This document shows positions 1 through 9,946 of a stretch of 64,000 nucleotides of DNA, piece by piece; the stretch's first letter is position 1, and every line of letters begins with the position of its first letter. The translations under genes and the position numbers were made by a program. Under the pieces are notes generated by a model. That model saw only the letters and a program-made list of their open reading frames with translations, was not told the origin of the DNA and did no database searches. Origin of the DNA: Sphingomonas mali NBRC 15500. Lineage in GTDB: Bacteria > Pseudomonadota > Alphaproteobacteria > Sphingomonadales > Sphingomonadaceae. The stretch is taken from contig NZ_BCYX01000011.1 in NCBI RefSeq assembly GCF_001598415.1, positions 1-64,000 on the forward strand, read 5' to 3'.

Positions 1-41
1 CCCACAAGGGGAGAGGGAAGTTCGGCCTCCCAAATACTCTG

Positions 42-118
42 CATCGTCACCTGCTCGCCCAGCTTGAGCATGTTGCACGGCGGGATATGTAAGAAGTCGG
101 TCGTGCCGTCTCGATCGG
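42..118 (-). pseudogene. Relic of a second Kup potassium transporter (C-terminal end only)
   Basis: Read on the minus strand, this stretch encodes TDFLHIPP followed a few residues later by LKLGEQVT. That matches the last residues of the intact Kup at 1708-3636 (TDFLHIPP then LELGEQVTV). DNA identity over about 60 bases is roughly 80 percent by eye. Nothing Kup-like precedes it in 119-183. The terminal stop is lost, and the frame runs open to the window edge. It looks like the tail of a former neighbouring kup copy whose body was deleted or replaced, with the GH27 gene now in between. A longer gene reading leftwards out of the window cannot be excluded. Confidence 0.7.
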
Positions 119-183
119 CGCAGTGGTTCAACACGCGATCCAGAAGGGATTATTGCCCTCACGCGCAGCTAAGTCACCGCTGG

Positions 184-1533
184 TTATAGCCCGCTCAGAC
201 GCAGCAGCGCCGCACCATGTGAAGGCACGTTTCGCGCGATCCGGCCCGTCGCCGTCCCGGCATCGGCGCGCGCCCAGCAATCGCGCACGCGCACCGTGCC
301 GCGCAAGCCGAGCTGGCTGAGGGCGATCGATATGTCGCGCGATTTTCCAGCGGTGTTGAACAGCGCGAGATAGGTGTCGCCGGCGGGATGACGCGCCGAC
401 CATAACCGCGTGTCGTCGGCAAGGAAGAGCGGGCGGTTGTCGCGCGACTGCTGGTTGACGGCGATCACTTCGGGATTGGTCAGCAAGTCGAGCGTCGCCT
501 GGTCGAGGTGGCGCAGGTCGCCGCCCATGATCAGCGGCGAGCGCGCGATCGACCACAAGGTCATGAGCGTGCGTTGTTCGTCGGGCGTGAATTTGGTGTC
601 GCGCTGTCCGAGCGCGAGACGGCCCAGTGGCAGCATGTCGGCGTCGGGCCAGCAGCCGGGCGAGCGGTGCGGGTTCCAATTCTCCAGCCGTGTAAACTGC
701 GCCTCCAACAGCGGCCATTCGTCCCAGAAATCGTCCGAGATACGCCACATCTGCGCATAACGGCGGACATGATCGCCGCGGACCACCGGCGTTTCGCCAG
801 GCGAGAGGCTGAGGATGATCGGCCGACCGGTCGCCAGGATGGCGCGATGCGCAGCTTCGATCTCGGGCGCATGGGCATCATAGGGGCGGCTCATGTCGTC
901 CATCTTGACGAAATCGACGCCCCATGATGCATAGAGCCGGAAGACGCTGTCATAATAGGCCTGCGCGCCCGGCCGGGTCATATCGACTCCGTACATGTCG
1001 GGATTCCACGGGCAGATGCTGGCAGTGTCGGCGATATCGCGCGCGGTGTAGCGTGTGCCGAGCACCGGCAGATTGCGTTCGACCGCCAGCCGCGGGATGC
1101 CGCGCATCAAGTGGATGCCGAACTTGAGCCCCAGTCGGTGGACTTGCGTCGCGATCGGCGCGAAGCCGCGTCCGTCCGCACTCGACGGAAATCGATTGGG
1201 CGCGGGAAGCAGGCGACCATTGCCGTCCATCGTCGGCACTGGCTTGGCGGCATAAGTGTAGCTCGATGCGCCGGGTTCGTACCACTGAATGTCGATGGTG
1301 AAGATGTCGTAGCCGACCGGCTTCAGCTTGGCCGCCATGATTGTCGCGGTCTCGAGCGCCTGGGCTTCGTTGATCGTGGTGGCGAAGCTGTTCCAGCTAT
1401 TCCACCCCATCGGCGGCGTCGGCGCGAGCGGGGCGCTCGGGCGCGCCGTGCGGGTGCGCCCGATGGCCGGCGCCGCGGCGGCCGCGCCCGTCCCCAGCAA
1501 CAGCGCGCGGCGGTCGATCGTCGGGCCGCTCAC
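184..1533 (-). CDS. Tat-exported GH27 alpha-galactosidase
   Basis: Predicted alpha-galactosidase of glycoside hydrolase family 27, about 449 aa, releasing terminal alpha-galactose by a retaining mechanism. An N-terminal DRRALLLG followed by an alanine-rich stretch is a Tat-type signal, so it probably acts in the periplasm or outside. The family signature GWNSWN is at residues 43-48. The nucleophile is the first Asp of KMDD (about 212), the acid/base an Asp of RISDD (about 267-268), and SPLIMGGDL lies further on. The GTG at 1533 is chosen because AAGGAA precedes it by about 7 nt; the frame is open further upstream, to 1653, but that part has no signal or family similarity. No transporter or sugar regulator is adjacent, but a perfect 11-bp palindrome lies about 100 bp upstream. 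GH27 also contains alpha-N-acetylgalactosaminidases, so substrate is inferred. Confidence 0.88.
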   Translation of the reverse strand: MSGPTIDRRALLLGTGAAAAAPAIGRTRTARPSAPLAPTPPMGWNSWNSFATTINEAQALETATIMAAKLKPVGYDIFTIDIQWYEPGASSYTYAAKPVPTMDGNGRLLPAPNRFPSSADGRGFAPIATQVHRLGLKFGIHLMRGIPRLAVERNLPVLGTRYTARDIADTASICPWNPDMYGVDMTRPGAQAYYDSVFRLYASWGVDFVKMDDMSRPYDAHAPEIEAAHRAILATGRPIILSLSPGETPVVRGDHVRRYAQMWRISDDFWDEWPLLEAQFTRLENWNPHRSPGCWPDADMLPLGRLALGQRDTKFTPDEQRTLMTLWSIARSPLIMGGDLRHLDQATLDLLTNPEVIAVNQQSRDNRPLFLADDTRLWSARHPAGDTYLALFNTAGKSRDISIALSQLGLRGTVRVRDCWARADAGTATGRIARNVPSHGAALLRLSGL

Positions 1534-1631
1534 GCTGCCATTTCCTTGCTCGATACCGCCAGCCGGATTGCTTCCACCGTTCTCTCCCCTCGACGCGCGT
1601 CCCGGCGCACGGTCGGGGTTCAGTAAGTCAA

Positions 1632-1642
1632 TTGTCTGACAA
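1632..1642. promoter_or_regulatory. Palindromic operator candidate upstream of the GH27 gene
   Basis: TTGTCTGACAA is a perfect 11-bp palindrome with a central T, about 100 bp upstream of the alpha-galactosidase start in the gap behind kup. Its form resembles operators recalled for FadR-subfamily GntR regulators of sugar and sugar-acid catabolism. That link is from memory and is an inference. No GntR gene lies nearby. Confidence 0.4.
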
Positions 1643-1707
1643 AATCCACCCAATGCGCCTGGAGGCGAGGGCGGGCCGGCGCCGATTCAGCGAAGCTGAA
1701 AACGATT

Positions 1708-3636
1708 CTAGACCGTCACTTGCTCGCCGAGTTCGAGCACCTTGCCCGGCGGGATATGGAGGAAGTCGGTCGGGTCGCTGGCGTTGCGCTGCAGGAACAT
1801 GAAGATGCGGTCTTGCCATAACGGCATGCCGACCTCGGCATCGGGCTTGAGCGTGTTGCGGCCGATGAAATAGCTCGCCTTCATCGGGTCGAGCGCGATC
1901 AGCCCGGCCTTGGCCGCCTCGCCCAGCGCGCGCGGCACGTCGGGCGTCTCCATGAAGCCATAGCGCAGGATGACGACGCTGAAATTGTCGTCGATCCGTT
2001 TGACCTCGCACCTTTCCTCGGGCGGCACTTGCGGCCGGTCGGTGGTCCGCACCGAGGCGACCAGATTGACCTCGTGCAGCACCTTGTTGTGCTTGAGATT
2101 GTGGAGCAACGCCCCCGGCGCGCTGTCGGGATTGCCAGTCAGGAAGATCGCGGTGCCCTCTACGCGTTCGGGCGCGCGCCGTGCCAGCGCCGCGGCCAGA
2201 TCGGCGAGCGGCACGCTCTGGCGCTGCTCGAAGGTCTTGACGATCCGCTTGCCGCGCACCCAGGTGAAGATAACCAGGCCGATTACGGCCGCAATCACCA
2301 GCGGTACCCAGCCACCTTCGATCACGCGCAGAATGTTGGCGCCGAAGAAAATCAGGTCGAGCGTCAGGAACGGCAGGATCAGCGCCAGCGCCCAATGGCG
2401 CGGCCAATGCCAGCTGTGCCGCACCACGACATAGGCGAGCAGGGTAGTGATCACCATCGTGCCCGTCACCGCGATGCCATAGGCCGCCGCCATCGCCGAC
2501 GAGGTGCGGAACTGGATCACCAGCACCAGCACGCCGACCAGCAACAGCCAGTTGATCGACGGCAGATAGATCTGGCCAGCATAATCGGCGGAGGTGTTGC
2601 GCACGCGGAGGCGCGGCAGGAAGCCGAGCTGGACCGCCTGTTGCGTCAGCGAATAGGCGCCGGTGATCACCGCCTGGCTGGCGATGATCGTGGCCAGCGT
2701 CGCCAGGATGACGAGCAAGGGTCGAACGGTCTCGGGCGCCATCAGGAAGAACCAGTCGGCATTCTCCCATTTCTGACCGGTCGCCTGCACCGCTTCGAGC
2801 CTGTTGAGCGTGTAAGCGCCTTGTCCCAGATAATTGAGGCACAGTGCCGGGAAAGCGAGCAGGAACCAGCCGAGGCGGATCGGCTTCGCCCCGAAATGGC
2901 CCATGTCGGCGGTCAGTGCCTCGGCCCCGGTCACCGTCAGGAACACCGCGCCGAGCACGAACAGCCCGAGCACGCCATGCGTCGCCAGGAAATCGGCGGC
3001 ATAATAGGGGTTGATCGCCCACAAGATGCCGGGCTCGTCGGCGATATGATACAGGCCGAGTCCGCCGATCACCAGGAACCACAAGACGCAGACCGGGCCG
3101 AACAGTCCCGACACGCGTGCGGTGCCGTGCGACTGGATCAGGAACAGCCCGATCAGGATCACGATGGTGACCGCCAGGATCGTGTGCTCGCCGATCGCAT
3201 CGGCGCCACCGGGAATGGTGCGCAGACCCTCCACCGCCGACAGCACCGACAGCGACGGCGTGATGATCGCATCGCCATAGAATAGCGACGCGCCCGCCGC
3301 GCCCAGCACCAGCGCGATGCGCGACCGCCAACCCAGCGCGCGCCGCGCCAGCGCCGCCAGCGCAAGCACGCCCCCCTCGCCCTGATTGTCGGCGCGCATC
3401 AGGAAAGTGACGTATTTGATCGAGACGACCAGGATCAGCGACCATAGAGCCAGGCTCAGCACGCCGAGAATCTCGTCGGCGGTCAGGCCATCGGCCGCGG
3501 CCTGGCTCAGCGCCTCGCGAAACGCGTAGAGCGGGCTCGTCCCGATATCGCCGAACACCACGCCGATCGCGCCGATCGTCAGCGCGGCAAGCGCCTTTTT
3601 CGACATCGTCTGTTGGGGTGAAATGGCTGCTGACAT
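1708..3636 (-). CDS. kup: Kup low-affinity potassium uptake transporter
   Basis: Inner-membrane proton-coupled K+ uptake protein of the KUP/HAK/KT family, 642 aa, a normal length. The N-terminal signature GVVFGDIGTSPLYAFRE is near residues 25-41. About twelve hydrophobic segments follow, then a hydrophilic C-terminal domain ending DFLHIPPGKV-LELGEQVTV. The start at 3636 has no strong Shine-Dalgarno; an in-frame ATG at 3606 is an alternative. Just past the stop is a small hairpin (TTCAGC-TTC-GCTGAA) that may act as a weak terminator. A degenerate copy of its last ~25 codons lies at 42-118. Tandem kup genes are known in sphingomonads, so this locus may once have held two. Confidence 0.97.
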   Translation of the reverse strand: MSAAISPQQTMSKKALAALTIGAIGVVFGDIGTSPLYAFREALSQAAADGLTADEILGVLSLALWSLILVVSIKYVTFLMRADNQGEGGVLALAALARRALGWRSRIALVLGAAGASLFYGDAIITPSLSVLSAVEGLRTIPGGADAIGEHTILAVTIVILIGLFLIQSHGTARVSGLFGPVCVLWFLVIGGLGLYHIADEPGILWAINPYYAADFLATHGVLGLFVLGAVFLTVTGAEALTADMGHFGAKPIRLGWFLLAFPALCLNYLGQGAYTLNRLEAVQATGQKWENADWFFLMAPETVRPLLVILATLATIIASQAVITGAYSLTQQAVQLGFLPRLRVRNTSADYAGQIYLPSINWLLLVGVLVLVIQFRTSSAMAAAYGIAVTGTMVITTLLAYVVVRHSWHWPRHWALALILPFLTLDLIFFGANILRVIEGGWVPLVIAAVIGLVIFTWVRGKRIVKTFEQRQSVPLADLAAALARRAPERVEGTAIFLTGNPDSAPGALLHNLKHNKVLHEVNLVASVRTTDRPQVPPEERCEVKRIDDNFSVVILRYGFMETPDVPRALGEAAKAGLIALDPMKASYFIGRNTLKPDAEVGMPLWQDRIFMFLQRNASDPTDFLHIPPGKVLELGEQVTV

Positions 3637-3760
3637 GGAGTCGGATGGGCCTGCCGGAAAGGACGGCGCGCTTTACGCCTGTTGACGCGGCGATCAAGGG
3701 CCTTTTGTTGCGCTGCCGCAAGCCATTGATCGCGCCCTGCTATTACGGCATGGATGGGGA

Positions 3761-4423
3761 ATGGTTCCCTTTTCGTTCGCTGGTCATCAACTCGCGGCCT
3801 TGTCCGATGGCGCGCTGTACTGGCCCGCGCGGCGTGCGCTGATCGTTGCCGACCTGCATTTCGAGAAGGCGAGCTGGTTCGCGAGCTTCGGCCAGATGCT
3901 GCCACCCTATGACAGCGCGGCGACCTTGGCGGCGCTGGAAAGCGCGGTGGCGGCGAGGGATCCGGCAGAGATCTGGTGCCTCGGCGACAGTTTTCACGAC
4001 TCGCGCGGCTGCGAGCGCCTGCCGGTGGCCGAACAGGACCGGCTGCGCGCGCTCACCGCCGCGCATCGCTTCGTCTGGGTCATCGGCAACCACGACCATG
4101 CCATGGCCGATCCGTGCGGCGGCGAGATCGTCGACGAGGCCGAGATCGACGGGCTGGTGCTGCGGCACGAGGCCGATCCGCGCGACTTGCGGCCTGAATT
4201 ATCGGGCCATTTCCACCCCAAATTGCGCGTCCGCGTGCGCGGCCGGTTGGTGTCGAGACGCTGTTTCGTCGCGACCGGGACCAAGCTGATACTGCCGGCA
4301 TTCGGGTCGCTGACCGGCGGGCTCGACGTCCATCATCCCGAAATCGTCCGCGCGGTGGGCCGGTGCGGTGAGGCACTGGTGCCGGTAGCCGATCGGTTGC
4401 TGCGGTTTCCGCTGGCGGCGTAG
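3761..4423 (+). CDS. pdeM: PdeM-type metallophosphoesterase (ligase-associated DNA damage response)
   Basis: Calcineurin-like metallophosphoesterase of 220 aa. The metal-binding motifs appear in family order: DLHFEK (about 31-36), GDSFHD (about 76), GNHD (about 109) and GHFHPK (about 150). This arrangement is typical of PdeM, the predicted endonuclease of the Lhr-helicase/DNA-ligase damage-response cluster. Here no ligase or helicase gene is adjacent, so it is separated from its usual partners or they are elsewhere. It is divergent from kup with about 120 bp between. An in-frame ATG only a few codons upstream would also be possible. Exact substrate is not shown by the sequence. Confidence 0.85.
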   Translation: MVPFSFAGHQLAALSDGALYWPARRALIVADLHFEKASWFASFGQMLPPYDSAATLAALESAVAARDPAEIWCLGDSFHDSRGCERLPVAEQDRLRALTAAHRFVWVIGNHDHAMADPCGGEIVDEAEIDGLVLRHEADPRDLRPELSGHFHPKLRVRVRGRLVSRRCFVATGTKLILPAFGSLTGGLDVHHPEIVRAVGRCGEALVPVADRLLRFPLAA

Positions 4424-4445
4424 GGAGGCGCTACCCAACCAAACA

Positions 4446-4556
4446 CCGTCATGCCGGGCTTGTCCCGGCATCCAACGCGCAGGCAGGCGAAAAGCAGGAG
4501 CCTCTTGTCCTGGGCTGGTTGCCCGTTGGCCCCCGGGACAAGCCCGGGGTGACGGT
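4446..4556. repeat. Long inverted repeat, CCGGGCTTGTCCCGG family
   Basis: The two ends of this ~110-bp element are inverted copies of each other. The shared arm is CGTCA(TG or CC)CCGGGCTTGTCCCGG, and each arm is itself a small palindrome. The same architecture with CCGGCCTTGTGCCGG occurs at 61403-61491, and a third version with CCAGCGAAAGCTGG at 22271-22353. It lies between the converging pdeM and msrA genes, where it may act as a transcript end or a REP/BIME-type mobile repeat. Confidence 0.75.
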
Positions 4557-4613
4557 TGGGATGGGTGGGTCTGAGTCGGCTACCGCAGGAAAAGGAGCTC
4601 TTCCGTTGCGAGC

Positions 4614-5273
4614 CTATTTCGCCAGCGCCGGAAACGCCGCCTTGAACGCCGCCACCTTCGGCTTGTCCCACGCCACGATGTACGGATGGTTGGGATTCTT
4701 GTCGAAGAAATGCTGGTGATAGGCTTCGGCCGGATAGAAGCCGCCGGTCTCGATCTTGGTCACGATCGGCCGCGGATAGGCCTTCGCCTGGCCGAGCTGC
4801 GCGATATACGCCGCCGCCACCGCGCGCTGGGCCGCATTCTGCGGGAAGATCGCCGAGCGATAGCTGGTGCCGCGATCGGGACCCTGGCGGTCGAGCGTCG
4901 TCGGGTCGTGCGCGACCGAGAAATAGATGCGCAGCAACGTGCCGTAGCTTACGACACGCGGATCATAGGTCACCCGGATCGCCTCGGCATGGCGGGTTCC
5001 CTCGGTCGACACCTGGTCATAGGTCGCGGTCGCGGCGGTGCCGCCGGCATAGCCCGCGGTGACGTTGGTCACGCCTTTGACGCGTTCGAACACCGCCTCC
5101 ATGCCCCAGAAACACCCGCCGGCGAGAACCGCGACATTGGGCTTCACGGTCGGTTGAACGTCGTGTGCCGGCGCCGGGATCGGCACCGCGCGTTCGGCAT
5201 GGGCGAAGGGGCTGGTGAAGATCGCCGCGGCCAGCGCACCGGCGGCGGCAAGCGGCAAGACATATTTGATCAT
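4614..5273 (-). CDS. msrA: Exported peptide-methionine (S)-S-oxide reductase
   Basis: MsrA repairs oxidised methionine (S-sulfoxide) in proteins. It is about 219 aa from the ATG at 5273, which has GGAG upstream; an extension to 5324 is open but does not look like a signal. Residues 1-26 form a signal peptide ending at an AHA site, so this is a periplasmic form. The catalytic Cys is about residue 54 in GGCFWG, and the GYAGG and YHQHFF motifs of the family are present. A 47-aa protein is encoded 55 bp upstream on the same strand and may be co-transcribed. Downstream is a long inverted repeat. Confidence 0.95.
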   Translation of the reverse strand: MIKYVLPLAAAGALAAAIFTSPFAHAERAVPIPAPAHDVQPTVKPNVAVLAGGCFWGMEAVFERVKGVTNVTAGYAGGTAATATYDQVSTEGTRHAEAIRVTYDPRVVSYGTLLRIYFSVAHDPTTLDRQGPDRGTSYRSAIFPQNAAQRAVAAAYIAQLGQAKAYPRPIVTKIETGGFYPAEAYHQHFFDKNPNHPYIVAWDKPKVAAFKAAFPALAK

Positions 5274-5328
5274 ACGGGGGGCTCCGTTGTTCCGATGATA
5301 TAGGTACGGAACACGGCGCCCCAAGGTT

Positions 5329-5472
5329 TCAATCCGCCAGATGGGCGACGGCCGCAGGCGCCTGCGGCGCGGTCTGCGCGCCTGCCGGGTGCAGCGTCAT
5401 CACACCGACTCCGCCCAAAGCGAAGCCACCGACGAACCGCCAGAAAAACGAGGAAGTGAGGAGGGCCTTCAT
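5329..5472 (-). CDS. Small hypothetical protein (47 aa) upstream of msrA
   Basis: A 47-aa reading frame starting MKALLTSSFFWRF, with one hydrophobic stretch (about residues 8-26) and an Ala/Pro-rich tail ending AVAHLAD. The hydrophobic part could be a membrane anchor or signal. Spacing to msrA is 55 bp on the same strand, suggesting a shared transcript. The ribosome site is weak (AAGAG). Composition and codon choice look coding, but no family was recognised, so this is a plausible rather than proven gene. Confidence 0.5.
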   Translation of the reverse strand: MKALLTSSFFWRFVGGFALGGVGVMTLHPAGAQTAPQAPAAVAHLAD

Positions 5473-5622
5473 GGCTCTTGTCCCATTGTTGCGGGTGCGA
5501 AATCGGCGTTTGCGCCCTCCGCTTCAACCCTGATGATTGAAACGATAGGTTTCCGGGCCTGAACTTTCTCTGGCCGGTCCGTTCATCTGGGGTTGGGTTG
5601 AAGGAGTGGTTTACGCGCTCGT

Positions 5623-5668
5623 GCGGAAGCAGGAGCCCAGTCAGTGGTCCTGGGTTCCTGCTTTCGCG
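5623..5668. other. Hairpin 3' of the aminotransferase gene
   Basis: GCGGAAGCAGGAGCCCAG is followed 9 bases later by its near-perfect inverse, giving a stem of about 18 bp with two G-T type mismatches. It ends about 14 bp past the aminotransferase stop. There is no T-run, so it is more likely an mRNA-stabilising or REP-like hairpin than a classical terminator. The rest of the 5473-5681 gap shows nothing clear. Confidence 0.5.
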
Positions 5669-5681
5669 GTAGGAGACATTC

Positions 5682-6956
<1,275 letters not shown>

Positions 6957-6998
6957 TTATAGCTTCGCTGTACCGGCGCCCGCCCGCGCTCGCTGCCG

Positions 6999-8528
6999 CT
7001 ACCGCTCCCGGGTCGCGGCGAACTTCACCTTGGGATAGCGCTCGGCGACATAGCCGACTTCCCAGGCGGTCTTGGCCATGAACACCGGATTGCCGTCGCG
7101 ATCCTTGGCCAGCGCGCCGCGGTTGACGTCGAGGAATTGCTTGAGTGCCACCGGATCGTCCGACGAAATCCACCGCGCGGTCTCGTACGGCGCCATCTCG
7201 AGCCCGGCCGCGACCTTGTATTCGGCGTCGAGCCGGCTGATCAGCACTTCGAGCTGAAGCTGCCCCACCACGCCGATCACCCAGTTCGACCCGATCTCCG
7301 GATAGAAGACCTGGGTCACGCCTTCCTCGGCCATGTCGTCCAGCGCCTTGCGCAACTGCTTGGTCTTGGTCGGGTCCTTGAGCACGACGCGGCGCAGGAT
7401 TTCTGGGGCGAAATTGGGCAGCCCGGTGAAGCGCACATCGGCGCGCTCGGACAAGGTGTCGCCGACTCGCAGCGTGCCGTGATTGGGAATGCCGATGATG
7501 TCGCCGGGATAGGCTTCGTCCGCGACCTCGCGATTCTGCGCGAAGAACAGGATCGGCGAATGCACCGCGATCGGCTTGCCATGGCCGGTCGGGGTCAGCT
7601 TCATGCCGCGTTTGAACACACCCGAACACAGTCGCATGAATGCGATGCGGTCGCGATGCTGCGGGTCCATGTTCGCCTGGACCTTGAACACGAAGCCGGT
7701 GACCTCGTCGAAATCGGGCGAGACCGGCGCCGGCTCGGCCGGCTGCGGCCGCGGCGGCGGGGCGTAATCGGCGAGCGCGGCGATCAGCTCGGCGACGCCG
7801 AAATCCTTGAGCGCCGATCCGAAATAGACCGGCGTAAGGTCGCCATGGCGATAGGCGTCGGCGTCGAACGCGGCATAGCCGGCCTGCGCCAATTCGACTT
7901 CCTCGGCGATGTCGATCGGCAGCTCGGGCGCGTCGTCGACCTTGCCGAGAAATTCGCGGCTGTCGCCCTCGGGCCGGCTGACCTTGTTGGTGACGAGATC
8001 GAGCACGCCCTGGAACTGCCCACCCATGCCGACCGGCCAGCTCATCGGCGCGACGTCGAGCGCCAGCACGTCGGCGATCTCGTCGAGCAGTTCGAACGGT
8101 GGGCGCCCTTCGCGGTCGACCTTGTTGACGAAGGTGATGATCGGCACCGAGCGCAGCCGGCAGACCTCGAACAATTTGCGCGTCTGCGCCTCGATGCCGC
8201 GCGCGGCGTCGATCACCATGACGGCCGAATCGACCGCGGTCAGCGTGCGATACGTGTCCTCGGAAAAGTCCTCGTGCCCCGGCGTGTCGAGCAGGTTGAA
8301 GGTGATGCCGTCCTTCTCGAACGTCATCACCGAACTGGTCACCGAGATGCCGCGCTGCTGCTCGATCTTCATCCAGTCTGAGCGCGCGCGTCGGGTCTGC
8401 CCGCGCGCCTTGACCTCGCCGGCCAGATGGATGGCGCCGCCGAAATAGAGCAGCTTTTCGGTCAGCGTGGTCTTGCCGGCGTCGGGGTGCGAAATGATCG
8501 CGAAAGTGCGGCGGTCGGAAATGCTCAT
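6999..8528 (-). CDS. prfC: Peptide chain release factor 3
   Basis: Translational GTPase of 509 aa that recycles RF1/RF2 from the ribosome after termination. The P-loop SHPDAGKTT is at about 13-21, switch II is DTPGHED, and the guanine motif is NKVD. The RF3-specific C-terminal region (FYPEIGSNWVIGVVGQLQLEV) is present. Length is slightly under the usual ~520-530 aa, with a short C-terminus. The start MSISDRRTFAIISHPDAG matches the family. A small membrane protein gene lies 49 bp upstream on the same strand. Confidence 0.96.
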   Translation of the reverse strand: MSISDRRTFAIISHPDAGKTTLTEKLLYFGGAIHLAGEVKARGQTRRARSDWMKIEQQRGISVTSSVMTFEKDGITFNLLDTPGHEDFSEDTYRTLTAVDSAVMVIDAARGIEAQTRKLFEVCRLRSVPIITFVNKVDREGRPPFELLDEIADVLALDVAPMSWPVGMGGQFQGVLDLVTNKVSRPEGDSREFLGKVDDAPELPIDIAEEVELAQAGYAAFDADAYRHGDLTPVYFGSALKDFGVAELIAALADYAPPPRPQPAEPAPVSPDFDEVTGFVFKVQANMDPQHRDRIAFMRLCSGVFKRGMKLTPTGHGKPIAVHSPILFFAQNREVADEAYPGDIIGIPNHGTLRVGDTLSERADVRFTGLPNFAPEILRRVVLKDPTKTKQLRKALDDMAEEGVTQVFYPEIGSNWVIGVVGQLQLEVLISRLDAEYKVAAGLEMAPYETARWISSDDPVALKQFLDVNRGALAKDRDGNPVFMAKTAWEVGYVAERYPKVKFAATRER

Positions 8529-8577
8529 GGTGCGCGGCTCCTAGGGTGTGGCGGCGCTACCGGCAAGCTGAGCGGCG

Positions 8578-9015
8578 TCAGGCGGCGAGGGCTCGTCGGT
8601 CCTCGTCGTCATTGGCGGGCCGATGCAGCCGCTGCCCGCGCGGCCGGCGGACGCGCGGTCGGCGCGGCGCGATCTTCTGCCGCATCCAGGCGCCGGCGGC
8701 GCGGAAACGGATCGTCGTCGCCGCGATAACGGCTACCGCGGCAAGATCGAGCAACGCCGACAGGTCGATCGCCGTGGCGAAGCCCAGGAAATCGGGCAGG
8801 CCCATCGTGACGAGCATCCGCCCGTCATTGTCGAGCAGCCAGATCACGCTAACGATGATGGAGAGAGTGAGCAGTCCGAACAGGATTTGGCCGCGGCCGA
8901 TCCGCGACAGGCGTCGCGCGGGCGCTTCGACCAACAAGCGATGCAGGCGATTCCCGATCGGTGTTCCCTGGGCCATCAGCAGCGCGGCCCATAAAGATAT
9001 CAGCGCGATCAGCAT
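8578..9015 (-). CDS. Hypothetical membrane protein, three hydrophobic segments
   Basis: Unrecognised 145-aa protein. The ATG at 9015 is chosen because GGAGGGGG lies 5-12 nt upstream, although the frame is open to 9069. Hydrophobic segments are seen at about 1-17, 43-62 and 83-101, followed by a strongly basic tail rich in Arg and Pro and ending NDDEDRRALAA. The tail would be cytoplasmic by the positive-inside rule. It lies upstream of prfC and downstream of the epimerase-like gene on the same strand. No function is proposed. Confidence 0.7.
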   Translation of the reverse strand: MLIALISLWAALLMAQGTPIGNRLHRLLVEAPARRLSRIGRGQILFGLLTLSIIVSVIWLLDNDGRMLVTMGLPDFLGFATAIDLSALLDLAAVAVIAATTIRFRAAGAWMRQKIAPRRPRVRRPRGQRLHRPANDDEDRRALAA

Positions 9016-9073
9016 CCCCGATCCCCCTCCGTGTCCCGCGCGATATGGCGAGCGCCGCGCCATCGGCAAGGAG

Positions 9074-9946
9074 TCAGGCTTCGAGCGTTATCGCCATCGA
9101 ACATGTCCAGTCGCCGCCCGGCGCGACCTCGAACACGCCGGGCTTGGTCCGGAACTCGCCGGTAAAGCCGGCCGGATCGGCATGGCCGTGCCAGGGCTCG
9201 ATACAAACGAAGGCGGCACCAGGCTTGGTCCAGATGCCGAGATAGGGCGTGTCCGGAAAATCGACCTTGAGCTGCGGGCCGTCGGCTGCGCCATAGGTCA
9301 CGCTTTGCGACGCGATCGGATCCCAGATCAACGCGTCGTCAGCGAACAGGTCATCGACGAGGTGGAGGATGTGGCCGTCGAGCGGCGATGGGCGCTTCGC
9401 CGCGAACAACCCGTCGGCAAGCTCGACGATTGTCCCGGGTTCGTCGGCGGCGAAGATGATGCGATGCTCATCGCGCGACCGCCCATAAGGAAGCGGCCAG
9501 GCGAAGGCGGGGTGAAAGCCCAGGCTCGCGGGTAATGGCGCCGCGCCGGGATTAGACACGCGCACATCGATGGTCAGCGTCACCGCGTCGATCGTGAAAC
9601 CCACCTCCAACGCGAACTCGAACGGATAGCAGGCGCGTGTCTCGTCATTGGCGGTCAGTCGAAACGTCGCGCTGGTGGCGGTGCGTGCGGCCAGATCGAA
9701 CGTCTGGCGCCGCGCGAAGCCATGCTGCTTCATCGCATAGTCGCGGCCATCGAGCCGCAACGTGTCGCCGTTCAGCCGCCCGACGATCGGGAACAGGATC
9801 GGGGCGTGCCCGGTCCAAAAGGCCGGATCGGCATCGGTCATCAGCTCGCGGCCATCGGCGTCGCGCAGATGCGTGAGTTCGGCGCCGAGCGGGTTGATCG
9901 CCGCCGACAGCCGGTCGTTGCCGATCTCGATCAGGCCATCGCTCAT
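9074..9946 (-). CDS. Aldose 1-epimerase family protein
   Basis: Galactose-mutarotase-like beta-sandwich protein, about 290 aa. Visible family features are the N-terminal GAELTHLRDADG, the ILFPIVGRLNGD segment, HGFARRQTF with its conserved His, a GFHPAF His motif, and CIEPWHGHAD. This pattern fits the DUF4432/YihR/LacX-like branch of sugar epimerases, probably acting on a free or phosphorylated hexose; the actual sugar is unknown. The start overlaps the decarboxylase stop as ATGATGA (9944-9949), with GGGAGAGG just upstream, so the two genes are translationally coupled. Confidence 0.85.
   Translation of the reverse strand: MSDGLIEIGNDRLSAAINPLGAELTHLRDADGRELMTDADPAFWTGHAPILFPIVGRLNGDTLRLDGRDYAMKQHGFARRQTFDLAARTATSATFRLTANDETRACYPFEFALEVGFTIDAVTLTIDVRVSNPGAAPLPASLGFHPAFAWPLPYGRSRDEHRIIFAADEPGTIVELADGLFAAKRPSPLDGHILHLVDDLFADDALIWDPIASQSVTYGAADGPQLKVDFPDTPYLGIWTKPGAAFVCIEPWHGHADPAGFTGEFRTKPGVFEVAPGGDWTCSMAITLEA

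Noticed and set aside
1628..3721. A 697-aa frame overlapping kup
   Set aside because: Same strand, different frame, Arg-rich composition; kup itself has full family motifs.
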